DNA of 18,340 nt from an uncultured Eubacteriales bacterium (GCA_934481515.1 CAKSPO010000037.1:1-18340), one strand, 5' to 3'; numbered from the stretch's first letter, positions 1-7,439 are shown. The notes: generated by a model from the sequence alone, not told the origin. Program-made: numbers and translations.

Positions 1-464
1 ATACCCTTTTGATCCGAAGCTCCGGAAAACTGCAGAACGTCAACATTCAGACGCTCTGTTACCCCGGCTTTCCTACGGATATGCACCCGCAGTTTGCGGT
101 TCTTCTCAGCATCGCGGACGGCATCGGAAGCATCCACGAGGGCGTATGGAACAATCGCTTCCGCTACGTGGACGAATTGCGAAAAATGGGAGCAACCATC
201 ATGCTGGATTCCCAGAATGCCACCGTCGTCGGTGCGGATCACCTGTGCGGTGCTGTCGTGGAAGCGACGGATCTCCGTGCCGGAGCGGCGCTGGTCATTG
301 CCGGGCTTGCCGCAACCGGACAGACTGAGATCCGGTCGCCGGAATATATCAAACGAGGATATGACAGTCTGGTGGAAAAATTACAGGGGATCGGAGCCGA
401 CATCACAGAAGTCCCGGACGACGAAGAGGAAGCCGGTGCCGACCTGTTTCCCAAAGCCAACTGA
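1..464 (+). CDS. murA: UDP-N-acetylglucosamine 1-carboxyvinyltransferase, C-terminal part (5' end outside window)
   Basis: About 153 C-terminal residues of MurA, which transfers enolpyruvate from PEP to UDP-GlcNAc in the first committed step of peptidoglycan synthesis in the cytoplasm. The frame is open from the window edge, so the TTG at base 9 is not a real start. Visible family motifs are YPGFPTDM (bases about 60-83), whose Asp corresponds to the catalytic Asp305 of the E. coli enzyme; NRFRYVDELRKMGA; the ATDLRAGAALVIAGLAA segment; and KRGYDSLVEKL near the end, whose Arg matches Arg397. The catalytic Cys115 loop lies upstream of the window. The tail is acidic (DDEEEAGADLF). Gram-positives often have two paralogues, and this fragment does not tell me which one it is. 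A strong terminator lies 86 bases downstream, so murA ends its transcript here. Confidence 0.95.
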   Translation, partial: TLLIRSSGKLQNVNIQTLCYPGFPTDMHPQFAVLLSIADGIGSIHEGVWNNRFRYVDELRKMGATIMLDSQNATVVGADHLCGAVVEATDLRAGAALVIAGLAATGQTEIRSPEYIKRGYDSLVEKLQGIGADITEVPDDEEEAGADLFPKAN

Positions 465-549
465 AAAGTCAGCCTCTCAAACATGCCGATCCGGAATCCG
501 GCAGGTTTGGAGCGATCTTAGGCGTTCGACCACCAAGGTGGACGTCATC

Positions 550-591
550 GGGGTGAAAAACTCAAAATGAGTTTTTCACCCCCCTTTTTTT
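550..591 (+). terminator. Rho-independent terminator of murA
   Basis: Perfect 14-bp stem: GGGGTGAAAAACTC (550-563) pairs with GAGTTTTTCACCCC (569-582) around the loop AAAAT, followed by CC and seven T. The T tract is only good on the plus strand, so it serves murA. Confidence 0.93.
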
Positions 592-611
592 CTGTATTCC
601 GACAAAACAGA

Positions 612-661
612 CAAAACAAAAAACTCCGGGATATGGCTGCATAGTCATATCCCGGAAATTT
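612..661 (-). terminator. Hairpin terminator between convergent murA and abrB, mainly for abrB
   Basis: CCGGGATATG (626-635) pairs perfectly with CATATCCCGG (646-655). Read on the minus strand, the stem is followed by AGTTTTTTGTTTTG, a good U tract, so it ends the abrB transcript. On the plus strand it is followed by AAATTTTT and may act as a back-up for murA. Between this terminator and the abrB stop lies one further small hairpin, CAGGGAA/TTCCCTG (698-715), without a T run. I see no gene in 465-790. Confidence 0.82.
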
Positions 662-790
662 TTCTCATACTATAAGAACAGAGAACGATTCCATCCTCAG
701 GGAAACACTTCCCTGAAAACACCTTCTCCGGTCAGCAAGAACCAACAACTTCCTTATCCGAAAATACCAATCGTATCAGGAAGCCGTCAA

Positions 791-1036
791 TCAAAGCTCG
801 GTCTTGATTCTCCGCAGGCAGTTGCTGCAGATCCGCTTTCCGTTAAAGTAAGTAATTCCGTCTACACTGCTGCAAAAAATGCACGCGGGCTGATATCTCT
901 GCAGAATGATACGGTCTTCATCCGTATAAATCTCCACTGCGTCTCTCACATTGATATCCATGCTCTGACGGATCTCTGCGGGAAGAACGATTCTGCCCAA
1001 CTCATCTACCTTTCTGACCATTCCCGTTGATTTCAT
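791..1036 (-). CDS. abrB: AbrB-like transition-state regulator with C-terminal four-cysteine motif
   Basis: An 81-residue DNA-binding protein. Residues 1-50 (MKSTGMVRKVDELGRIVLPAE, then EIYTDEDRIIL) are a close match to the N-terminal swapped-hairpin domain of Bacillus AbrB, which binds AT-rich DNA as a multimer and holds back post-exponential and sporulation genes. The C-terminal part differs from Bacillus AbrB: Cys52-x2-Cys55 and Cys70-x2-Cys73 look like a zinc knuckle, a form I associate with clostridial homologues. The start is set by GGAGGG 7 bases upstream of the ATG at 1036. A longer in-frame reading back to 1309 lacks this support and would run through the promoter. The gene is divergent from spmA and convergent with murA. 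It could equally be called a SpoVT/AbrB-family protein, but the N-terminus fits AbrB better than SpoVT. Confidence 0.9.
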   Translation of the reverse strand: MKSTGMVRKVDELGRIVLPAEIRQSMDINVRDAVEIYTDEDRIILQRYQPACIFCSSVDGITYFNGKRICSNCLRRIKTEL

Positions 1037-1111
1037 AACATTACCCTCCGAATTTTGACAAGTGCAAATTAACTGCTTCAAAAGAAACTTCATTCGTTTT
1101 TTCGCAGGTAT

Positions 1112-1132
1112 ATTATATCGCCCGCTTCGGCA
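1112..1132 (-). promoter_or_regulatory. Probable abrB promoter (-10) with adjacent Spo0A-box-like heptamer
   Basis: On the minus strand TATAAT (1117-1112) lies about 75 bases upstream of the abrB start. No good -35 hexamer sits at 16-18 bp spacing. TGCCGAA (1132-1126) lies between the -35 and -10 positions and differs at one base from the Spo0A box TGTCGAA. In B. subtilis phosphorylated Spo0A represses abrB. A role for this site here is inference from one 6/7 match. Confidence 0.4.
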
Positions 1133-1255
1133 AATTTCTATTGATATACTGTGACTTAAATGTAAACTTTTTGCTTTTCTTGTCTGCACCTGCCGATTAC
1201 TGGAAAAAGCTTCCGTAAAAGCAGGCAAAAAACCACGAAAAATCGCAAAACTTGT

Positions 1256-1282
1256 CGGAACCGAACACAAAGTACGGTTCCG
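1256..1282 (+). other. Hairpin in the spmA leader
   Basis: CGGAACCG (1256-1263) pairs with CGGTTCCG (1275-1282) around an 11-base loop, ending 19 bases before the GGAGG of spmA. It could be an mRNA structure or a DNA dyad. I did not find a convincing sigma-E or sigma-G promoter in the 1037-1311 intergenic stretch. Confidence 0.4.
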
Positions 1283-1311
1283 TTCCGAAAGAAACCTGCC
1301 CGGAGGCACCT

Positions 1312-1929
1312 ATGCTTGGAAAAATATTTGGAATTCTCACACTTCTTTCCATTCTGTTCGGGATTCTGACCGGAAACACGGAAGCGCTCGGCAGTGCGGT
1401 ACCGGACGGTGCCGCACGTGCGGTGGAGGTCACCCTCTCCCTTTGCGGAATGATGTGTCTTTGGTGCGGAATGATGCAGGTGTTCTCCGAGGCTGGTGCC
1501 ATTCGAAAGCTTTCCCGCCTCTTCCGTCCTCTGCTCTCCGGGATCTTTCCGGAAGCCTTCCGCACCGACGAAGGAGCCGAGGAGATCAGCGCCAACATCA
1601 GTGCAAACCTGCTTGGCATCGGCAACGCCGCAACCCCGTTTGCACTACGCGCCATGGAACAGCTGCAAAAGCATAATCCGCACCCGGAAAAAGCCTCCGG
1701 CGAGCAAATCACCCTTTCCGTACTGAATACGGCTTCCGTTTCCCTGATCCCCGCAAACCTGCTTGCGCTCCGGCGTGCGGCAGGTTCCGAACGTCCCTTC
1801 TCCATTCTGCTTCCCGTCTGGATCGTTTCCTTCTGCTCCGCCGCTCTCGCCTTGTTTCTGACCCTGCCGGCGCGTCTGCGGGATCGGAAATACCGTCAAA
1901 CCTGTCACCGTACATCTCCGAATGACTGA
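1312..1929 (+). CDS. spmA: Spore maturation protein A
   Basis: A 205-residue integral membrane protein of the nucleoside-recognition (Gate) family. SpmA and SpmB act together in the spore inner membrane and are needed for full core dehydration and heat resistance in Bacillus and Clostridium; the molecular mechanism is not settled. Visible features are hydrophobic segments at residues 3-20, about 40-56 and 165-185, and the family core around residues 93-115 (ISANISANLLGIGNAATPF), followed by LNTASVSLIPAN. The ATG at 1312 is chosen because GGAGG lies 5 bases before it and MLGKIFGILTLLS aligns with the usual N-terminus; the frame is open 20 codons further upstream without a site. It overlaps spmB by 8 bases, so the two are translationally coupled. 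Confidence 0.93.
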   Translation: MLGKIFGILTLLSILFGILTGNTEALGSAVPDGAARAVEVTLSLCGMMCLWCGMMQVFSEAGAIRKLSRLFRPLLSGIFPEAFRTDEGAEEISANISANLLGIGNAATPFALRAMEQLQKHNPHPEKASGEQITLSVLNTASVSLIPANLLALRRAAGSERPFSILLPVWIVSFCSAALALFLTLPARLRDRKYRQTCHRTSPND

Positions 1930-2446
1930 TTTCATCTCCGCACTCGCCATGCCTCTGGCGGTTCTCTGCACGGGACTGATTTTTCTTTTCGGAAAAAAGA
2001 ACTTCTTTGAGGCATTCTGCACCGGTGCAAGGACAGGACTCCGGACCGCACTGGAGCTGTTGCCGACACTGACCGCACTGATGGTTGCGGTTTCCATGCT
2101 GAATGCCTCCGGAGCAGTCGCCCTGCTTTCGGAGCTGTTGACCCCGCTTGCAAAGGCCGCAGGTGTTCCGCCGGAACTGCTCCCTCTGCTTCTGACCAGG
2201 CCCTTTTCCGGAAGCGCCTCCACCGCAGCATACAGTGCACTGCTGGAACAGCTGGGACCGGACAGCCTGGAGGGCTTGTGTGCCTCCGTCATTTATGCCT
2301 CCTCCGACACCGTAGTATACGTCATCGCTGTTTATTTTTCTTCCGTCCGGATCCGGAAAACCGGCTCTGCCCTTCCCGCTGCCTTTGCGGTCATGCTGTT
2401 CTGCATCTTTTTTTCCTGCTTTTTCTGCCGGATGTGGTTTTTCTGA
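1922..2446 (+). CDS. spmB: Spore maturation protein B
   Basis: A 174-residue membrane protein, the partner of SpmA. Its start lies inside the end of spmA (ATGACTGA overlap). Hydrophobic segments lie at about residues 8-24, 44-70, 85-93, 130-141 and 150-170. Family signatures are RPFSGSAS (93-100) and SSDTVVYVIAVYF (127-139). The last 15 residues are rich in Phe and Cys (CIFFSCFFCRMWFF), a plausible final membrane helix. The length matches known SpmB proteins. The gene is expected to be expressed in the sporulating cell; no promoter of its own is visible. Confidence 0.93.
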   Translation: MTDFISALAMPLAVLCTGLIFLFGKKNFFEAFCTGARTGLRTALELLPTLTALMVAVSMLNASGAVALLSELLTPLAKAAGVPPELLPLLLTRPFSGSASTAAYSALLEQLGPDSLEGLCASVIYASSDTVVYVIAVYFSSVRIRKTGSALPAAFAVMLFCIFFSCFFCRMWFF

Positions 2447-2496
2447 AAAAAATCAGGCAAATACTATTCCGAAACCGATAGAGCGGAGGAACTGGT

Positions 2497-2766
2497 ATGA
2501 TCAAAGGAAGCCGGAGACAAATGGTTGTGATGAGAACCGGAGGCAGCAAATATTTTGACGAAGCATACTTTGTCCTGCGCCGGGGATGGCAGGAGCCGAA
2601 ACACGGCAGAGACGAAATTCTGACGGAAGCAAACCGGATTTTGGAGGAAGGAATCGGAGCGGCGACCGCAATTCCGCGCAAAAAGCTCCGCTGGCTCTGG
2701 TTTCTCGCCGGAATTTTTTGCGGTGCGCTTCTGAGCGCGGGAATTCTTCTCCTCTGCTTTTTGTAA
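2497..2766 (+). CDS. Small single-helix membrane protein, function unknown
   Basis: An 89-residue protein, 50 bases after spmB and probably co-transcribed with it. The start has GGAGGA (2485-2490) 6 bases upstream. Residues 1-60 are polar and mixed charge, with a conserved-looking start (MVVMRTGGSKYFDEAYFVLRRGW). Residues about 67-89 form one hydrophobic helix (WLWFLAGIFCGALLSAGILLL) reaching the C-terminus, preceded by RKKLR, so the N-terminal part should face the cytoplasm. That makes it a tail-anchored type. I recognise the general form from clostridial genomes but not a function. The location beside spmAB makes a sporulation or envelope role possible, but this is context only. Confidence 0.75.
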   Translation: MIKGSRRQMVVMRTGGSKYFDEAYFVLRRGWQEPKHGRDEILTEANRILEEGIGAATAIPRKKLRWLWFLAGIFCGALLSAGILLLCFL

Positions 2767-2806
2767 TCCGCCGGAGAAGCGCCCCGGAGTTTTTTCAGAC
2801 GAAGTC

Positions 2807-2835
2807 TTGACTTTTCAAAAAAAATATAGTATAAT
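2807..2835 (+). promoter_or_regulatory. Vegetative sigma-A type promoter of the RNase J gene
   Basis: TTGACT (2807-2812), a 17-bp AT-rich spacer and TATAAT (2830-2835). The expected start of transcription is near 2842, which leaves a leader of about 235 bases before the rnj ATG. Just upstream, 2767-2795 is GC-rich and followed by TTTTTT; it may be a weak terminator for the spmAB transcript, but the stem is imperfect. Confidence 0.85.
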
Positions 2836-2841
2836 ACAGGT

Positions 2842-3077
2842 ACTATATGAGACCGTTGATGCACATTCCGCCCGACGGCGCCATGCCTGCGGCGGATGTG
2901 CTTTATTACGAATATCATATTCTCCGGCCTCTTTTTACACGGGCGGGGCGTGTCCCCGTGTAAAAGAGGTCTGCTTTTGTCCGGCGCTGATTTTTCGCCG
3001 GATCTCTTCTCGTGTTGCCGTGCAACCGATTGTTACAGCATTTCTCAGCAAAACTTATAAAAAGAAAGGAAGAAAAT
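2842..3077 (+). promoter_or_regulatory. Structured 5' leader of rnj: three stem-loops
   Basis: Three successive hairpins can be drawn. SL1 pairs GCACATTCCGCC (2861-2872) with GGCGGATGTGC (2891-2901), 11 bp with one bulged T. SL2 pairs 2928-2943 with 2955-2969, 15 bp with one bulged T and an 11-base loop. SL3 pairs TCCGGCG (2980-2986) with CGCCGGA (2996-3002). Between SL1 and SL2 is the dyad GAATAT-C-ATATTC (2910-2922). An unlisted 38-codon ORF, ATG 2847 to TAA 2963, starts about 5 bases after the predicted transcript start without a ribosome site and ends inside the right arm of SL2. None of the hairpins is followed by a U tract, so this is not a classic terminator-type attenuator. I do not recognise a known riboswitch. 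Confidence 0.6.
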
Positions 3078-4769
3078 ATGCCAAGAAAACCCAAAAAAGC
3101 AAAACCGACCGGAAAAATCCGCATTATCCCTCTGGGAGGACTCGGAGAAATCGGAAAAAATATGACCGTAATCGAATATGAAAACGACCTGATCGTCATC
3201 GACTGCGGTCTCGGCTTTCCGGAAGACGATATGCCGGGAATCGATCTGGTGATTCCGGACATCACTTATCTGGAAGCCAATAAAGCCCGCATCCGCGGCA
3301 TCCTTCTGACCCACGGACACGAAGACCACATCGGAGCGGTTCCCTACCTGCTTCGCACCATCAATCCTCCCATCTACGGCACTCCTCTGACACTCGGGAT
3401 CATCCGCAACAAGCTGGAGGAGCATTCCCTTCCGTGGAAGCCGGAGCTTCACACTGTCAACGCTGGAGATACCGTAAAGCTCGGAGCCATGACAGCGGAA
3501 TTCATTCACGTCAACCACTCCATCGCGGATGCCTGCGCCATCGCAGTGCACACCCCGCTCGGCACGCTGGTTCACACCGGAGACTTCAAGCTGGATACTT
3601 CTCCGATTGACGGAGAAATGATGGACATCGTCCGCCTCGGTCAGCTCGGTCAGGAGGGAGTCCTGATGTTGCTGTGCGAATCCACCAATGCGGAACGTCC
3701 CGGACATACGCCGTCCGAAAAAAAGGTCGGAGAATCTCTGGAAACCATCTTTACCACGCATACCAAAAAGCGCATCATCATCGCCACCTTCTCCTCCAAT
3801 GTACACCGCGTGCAGCAGATCATTGACACCAGTGCACGCCACGGCAGGAAGGTCGCCGTCACCGGTCGCAGTATGCTGAACATTGTCAGCGCCGCGACAG
3901 AGCTGGGATATATGAAAATTCCGGCGGGCGTCCTCATCGACATCAACGATATCAAGCGCTATAAGCCGAGCGAATTGACCATCGTCACCACCGGGAGTCA
4001 GGGAGAGCCGATGTCCGCTCTCTACCGCATGGCGTTTTCGGATCACATGCAGGTCTCTCTCGGACCGAACGATCTGGTCGTCCTTTCCGCTTCCGCCATT
4101 CCCGGAAACGAAAAGCTGGTCGGAAGAATCATCAACGAGCTTTCCAGGAACGAGGTAGAGGTTCTGCACGACGCCGTCGTGGAGGTGCACGTGTCCGGAC
4201 ATGCCTGCCAGGAAGAGCTGAAGCTGATGCAGGCACTCACCAAGCCGAAGTATTTTATGCCGATCCACGGAGAAAGCCGCCACCTGTCCGCCAACCGCGA
4301 TCTTGCCCGCTATATGGGAATCAACGAAAAGAACATTTTCATTTCCGAGATCGGTAAAGTTCTGGAAATTGACGCGGACGGAGCAAGATTCAACGGCACT
4401 GTCCCGGCAGGAAAGGTTCTGGTCGACGGCTACGGTGTCGGAGACGTCGGAAACATCGTGCTGCGCGACCGCAGACACCTTGCACAGGACGGTCTGATCG
4501 TCGTTGTTGCAACCGTGGATACCGATGAGAGAATGCTTCTCTCCGGTCCCGATATCGTCTCTCGCGGCTTCGTGTATGTCAGAGAGGCGGAAGAACTGAT
4601 GGAGGAGACCCGCAGAGTCGCCAACGAATCCCTCACCGACATTCTCGAAAATGAGGATCAGGTCGACCGGATGCTTCTCAAAAAGCGGGTTAAGGAAGAC
4701 CTGACACGTTTTCTGTACGCTAAGACCAAACGGAAACCGATGATCCTTCCCGTCATTATGAACGTATAA
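3078..4769 (+). CDS. rnj: Ribonuclease J
   Basis: A 563-residue metallo-beta-lactamase/beta-CASP ribonuclease, with 5'-3' exonuclease and endonuclease activity, central to mRNA decay and rRNA maturation in the cytoplasm. The ATG at 3078 follows AAGGAAG at a normal distance; it gives the usual length (about 555 residues) and a usual basic start (MPRKPKKAKP). Metal-binding motifs are His79-Gly-His81-Glu-Asp83-His84, His147 (HVNHS) and Asp169 (HTGDF). The beta-CASP domain covers roughly residues 210-370, with the HVSGHA motif at 371-376 and PIHGE at 395-399 closing the active site. The C-terminal dimerisation domain runs from about residue 450. It is a single gene with its own promoter and an unusually structured leader. 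Both J1 and J2 paralogues exist in Bacillota and I cannot assign which one this is. Confidence 0.96.
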   Translation: MPRKPKKAKPTGKIRIIPLGGLGEIGKNMTVIEYENDLIVIDCGLGFPEDDMPGIDLVIPDITYLEANKARIRGILLTHGHEDHIGAVPYLLRTINPPIYGTPLTLGIIRNKLEEHSLPWKPELHTVNAGDTVKLGAMTAEFIHVNHSIADACAIAVHTPLGTLVHTGDFKLDTSPIDGEMMDIVRLGQLGQEGVLMLLCESTNAERPGHTPSEKKVGESLETIFTTHTKKRIIIATFSSNVHRVQQIIDTSARHGRKVAVTGRSMLNIVSAATELGYMKIPAGVLIDINDIKRYKPSELTIVTTGSQGEPMSALYRMAFSDHMQVSLGPNDLVVLSASAIPGNEKLVGRIINELSRNEVEVLHDAVVEVHVSGHACQEELKLMQALTKPKYFMPIHGESRHLSANRDLARYMGINEKNIFISEIGKVLEIDADGARFNGTVPAGKVLVDGYGVGDVGNIVLRDRRHLAQDGLIVVVATVDTDERMLLSGPDIVSRGFVYVREAEELMEETRRVANESLTDILENEDQVDRMLLKKRVKEDLTRFLYAKTKRKPMILPVIMNV

Positions 4770-4774
4770 TCCGT

Positions 4775-4804
4775 CGTTTTGCACAGATGTTTCTGTGCAA
4801 AACG
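4775..4804 (+). terminator. Strong 3' hairpin after rnj, weak U tract
   Basis: CGTTTTGCACAGA (4775-4787) pairs perfectly over 13 bp with TCTGTGCAAAACG (4792-4804) around a 4-base loop, 5 bases after the rnj stop. The following bases AAAGTTTCTCGTTTATT form a poor U tract, so it may terminate incompletely or mainly protect the 3' end of the mRNA. Confidence 0.6.
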
Positions 4805-4856
4805 AAAGTTTCTCGTTTATTCATAGACACGACACAAGGCGGTCACAGAGCGCCGC

Positions 4857-4862
4857 TATAAT
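4857..4862 (+). promoter_or_regulatory. Possible -10 element of the 804-residue envelope protein gene
   Basis: A perfect TATAAT lies 54 bases before the ATG at 4917. No acceptable -35 hexamer lies at 16-18 bp. TAGACA (4824-4829) is 27 bp away, too far for a standard promoter. Promoter use is likely from position but not proven. Confidence 0.4.
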
Positions 4863-4916
4863 ATACAGGATGTTTTTTGAAATACCAAAACCAAAAGAAG
4901 AAAGGACTTTCTCACC

Positions 4917-7331
4917 ATGGGAAAAGGAAACAGAAACAGACAAACCCGCTTTGAGGACAAGCAGGTCAATCCTCAAAGATACGAGAAAAAGAAGCAGCAC
5001 AAACCGGCTCCCCGCTGGCTGATGCCGCTGATCGCGATCGTCCTGGCTGTTGCCATCGTCGCGGCAATTGTCGTCAACGTTCTCATCAACGGCGGCGTCA
5101 TCTATCGTCACCGTATCCTCATCAAGAGCCAGAGCGGCGAATACGATGTCAACCAGCAAATGGCGGCATTCATCGTTTGGCAGAATATGTATCAGTCCGC
5201 TTACTACGAGTGGATGTATGTCTATTATGGGATTCAGGAAGATACCAACAATATTAAGACGACCTACAAAAGCCCGACCGATTACGCAGTATATGTGGCA
5301 ACCAACTATACCACCAACGCACTCCGCAACGGCGTGGAATCGCTCGGAAGCTATATGGCAGAGCTGGTCGCAGGTGCGGATGCGGGTGTCAAGGCAGGTC
5401 TGAAGTTGACCGAGGCGGACGATCAGGAAATCAGCTCCATGATGACATGGCTGGAGTCCGTCCGTTCCGGTTCTTCCTACACCTATATGTACACCATGAA
5501 GGACTTTTTGAAGAGATTCATGGGAACCGGTGTCAAAGAGAAGGATGTCACTGCCGCCACCAAACTGATGGCAATGTACTCCAAGTACAAGTCGTGGCAC
5601 ATCTACGGCGAGGAAAACAAATATTCGCAGAACGACCTGCTCTCCTTCATGGCGCAGAATCCCGGCGGATACTTCTCCGTCAAATACCGGGAATTCACCT
5701 TCTCCAACCTGAAGAACCTCCCCACCAAGAACGGCGACAGCAGCAATAAGGATGCCATCACCAAGGCAGACCAGGAAATCGTGGATCGTCTGCTCGCCTG
5801 CAGAACCGAAGAGGAATTCAAAAAGCTCTCCGTTGACCTTGTCATGGAAGCATATTACGAAAAGGTTGCCAACGATGTTTACCTGAATGATGCCATCGAT
5901 GCCTCCAAAGAGGGCGTTGACAAGCTGAGAGATGCCATCGATCTGAGCGCCGCACTCACAGAGCTCGGCATCAGCGAAGCAACCTACACTTCCGATAAAA
6001 AGGATGATATCGACAGCAAAGTTGCCGCGTTCATCTTCGGCGAAAACGCAAAGAAAAACACCAACCAGACCATTGTCGGAAGCGACGGCATTTATCTGAT
6101 TCACGTCTACGAGGATCAGACCTCTACCGGTGACGGCGACAACGCCGTGATTACTGCAAAAGCAGGATGGAAGCTCTATGCATTCAAAGATTACTACAAC
6201 GGAGAATACAAGGAGCAGGTCATCAAGGATCTGCTGGAGGGAAAGAACACCACCGACTATCAGAATGCTGCCACCAAGGCTGCCGAACTGCTGAAGAAGC
6301 TGAAGGATAACTCGGAGCAGATGCCTGCGGATGCCGTGACAGACATCAAGATTGAAAACGCCAAGTCCAACACGGCTCCTTCCGCCATCATCAAAACCTT
6401 CTATCCCGACAGCAACGCACCGAAGGTAGCGGTCGGAGACTACTTCCAGTCTGATGACGACGGTATCTCCTATATTTCCAAGGTCACTGCCGTGGAAGAC
6501 GGAACCAAGTATACCATCACCTATTTCTCCGTCGAAAATGATCCCTACGTCAGCCTGTTTGACGGGCTGTGGGATTATATGATCGACCGTGGTGCGCAGA
6601 CCGAACATGAGCTGAACTACCCCACCACCGAGCTTGCGAAGGACTCCTATCAGGAATGGTTCTTTGAAAGCACGCTGACCGACGCAGAAGGAAGCAACCC
6701 TGCCCTCCGGAACTTTGCCCGTAAGGCAAACGATGTCAAGGACTTCACTTCTGAAAAATCGGACAATAAAGAACCCGACAACCGTTCCGTCTACTTTGTC
6801 GTTTCCGCGCCTTCCATGAAGAAGGATACCACGGATACCGTTTACGGCGGCTACCTGATTTTCAAGGATGCGGAGTCCGCAAACGCCGCGAAGGATTCTC
6901 TTCCCTCCGGTGACCTGTTTGAGAAGCTGTACTATTTCAAGACACTCACCTCCACCACCGGAAGCGGGGATTCCGCAAAGACCAACGAAGCAACCGTGGA
7001 TACCGACCTGACCTCCTCCGGCGTGACCGAAAAGAAGGTGTCCGAGTGGCTCTTCGACAAGAACCGCCAGGGCGGAGACATGGAGGTCATCGAGGTATCG
7101 CAGGCAACCGAGGGTAAGGAAGGTGTCTACTATCTGGCGCTCTATATTTCCAGAGGAACCTCCTGGGAAAGAACCGCCAAGGATGCCGTAATCAGCGACG
7201 AAACCGATAAACACCTTGCACAGCTTGTCAAGGACGGCGGATATGCGCTGGACACGAACGTTCTCGATAAGCTCGGAGAACTGGTTACGTCGGCAGAAAC
7301 GGAATCCGCAACCTCCAAGAAAGAAAAGTAA
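4917..7331 (+). CDS. Membrane-anchored extracytoplasmic protein with SurA/PrsA-like foldase features, function unproven
   Basis: An 804-residue protein. Residues 1-33 are basic and cytoplasmic, 34-57 form one membrane helix (PLIAIVLAVAIVAAIVVNVLI), and the rest should be outside the cell. The segment after the anchor (GEYDVNQQMAAFIVWQNMYQ, then LKLTEADDQEISSMMTWL) has the pattern of SurA N-terminal/PrsA-like chaperone domains. Two stretches resemble weak parvulin-type modules: YREFTFSNLKN...EEEFKKLSVDLV, and the C-terminal WLFDKNRQGGDMEVIEVS...VYYLALYISRG. I cannot confirm PPIase active-site residues, so prolyl isomerase activity should not be assumed. There is no lipobox cysteine, unlike PrsA. 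The start ATG follows AAGAAAGGA. The gene stands alone between two hairpins. Many AAG/GAC/ACC codons suggest good expression. It is best called a foldase-like or hypothetical membrane protein. Confidence 0.8.
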   Translation: MGKGNRNRQTRFEDKQVNPQRYEKKKQHKPAPRWLMPLIAIVLAVAIVAAIVVNVLINGGVIYRHRILIKSQSGEYDVNQQMAAFIVWQNMYQSAYYEWMYVYYGIQEDTNNIKTTYKSPTDYAVYVATNYTTNALRNGVESLGSYMAELVAGADAGVKAGLKLTEADDQEISSMMTWLESVRSGSSYTYMYTMKDFLKRFMGTGVKEKDVTAATKLMAMYSKYKSWHIYGEENKYSQNDLLSFMAQNPGGYFSVKYREFTFSNLKNLPTKNGDSSNKDAITKADQEIVDRLLACRTEEEFKKLSVDLVMEAYYEKVANDVYLNDAIDASKEGVDKLRDAIDLSAALTELGISEATYTSDKKDDIDSKVAAFIFGENAKKNTNQTIVGSDGIYLIHVYEDQTSTGDGDNAVITAKAGWKLYAFKDYYNGEYKEQVIKDLLEGKNTTDYQNAATKAAELLKKLKDNSEQMPADAVTDIKIENAKSNTAPSAIIKTFYPDSNAPKVAVGDYFQSDDDGISYISKVTAVEDGTKYTITYFSVENDPYVSLFDGLWDYMIDRGAQTEHELNYPTTELAKDSYQEWFFESTLTDAEGSNPALRNFARKANDVKDFTSEKSDNKEPDNRSVYFVVSAPSMKKDTTDTVYGGYLIFKDAESANAAKDSLPSGDLFEKLYYFKTLTSTTGSGDSAKTNEATVDTDLTSSGVTEKKVSEWLFDKNRQGGDMEVIEVSQATEGKEGVYYLALYISRGTSWERTAKDAVISDETDKHLAQLVKDGGYALDTNVLDKLGELVTSAETESATSKKEK

Positions 7332-7344
7332 TTTTTTCAAACCC

Positions 7345-7375
7345 AAAATGGCACGGAGAAATTCCGTGCCATTTT
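7345..7375 (+). terminator. Terminator after the foldase-like gene
   Basis: AAAATGGCACGGA (7345-7357) pairs over 13 bp with TCCGTGCCATTTT (7363-7375) around GAAAT. The T run is part of the stem and only four bases long. It lies 13 bases after the stop. Confidence 0.75.
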
Positions 7376-7439
7376 ATCACAGAGAGAATATACTGTAAGG
7401 AACAATTCAAAAAATACAACTCAGAAAAGGATGATTGCC

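Noticed and set aside
465..549. Extension of murA or a small gene after its stop
   Set aside because: The murA frame ends at a clear TGA after the normal C-terminus; the following 85 bases have no start with a ribosome site.
2842..3077. Known riboswitch or T-box in the rnj leader
   Set aside because: No T-box sequence, no recognisable ligand-binding core and no terminator-type hairpin with a U tract. Kept only as an unassigned structured leader.
3045..4784. Minus-strand open frame of 579 codons opposite rnj
   Set aside because: RNase J on the plus strand carries all its catalytic motifs; the antisense frame is a shadow.
4821..7346. Long minus-strand open frame (841 codons) opposite the foldase-like gene
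   Set aside because: It mirrors the plus-strand gene codon by codon, a common effect of GC-rich third positions. The plus-strand protein has a ribosome site, a membrane anchor and a sensible composition.
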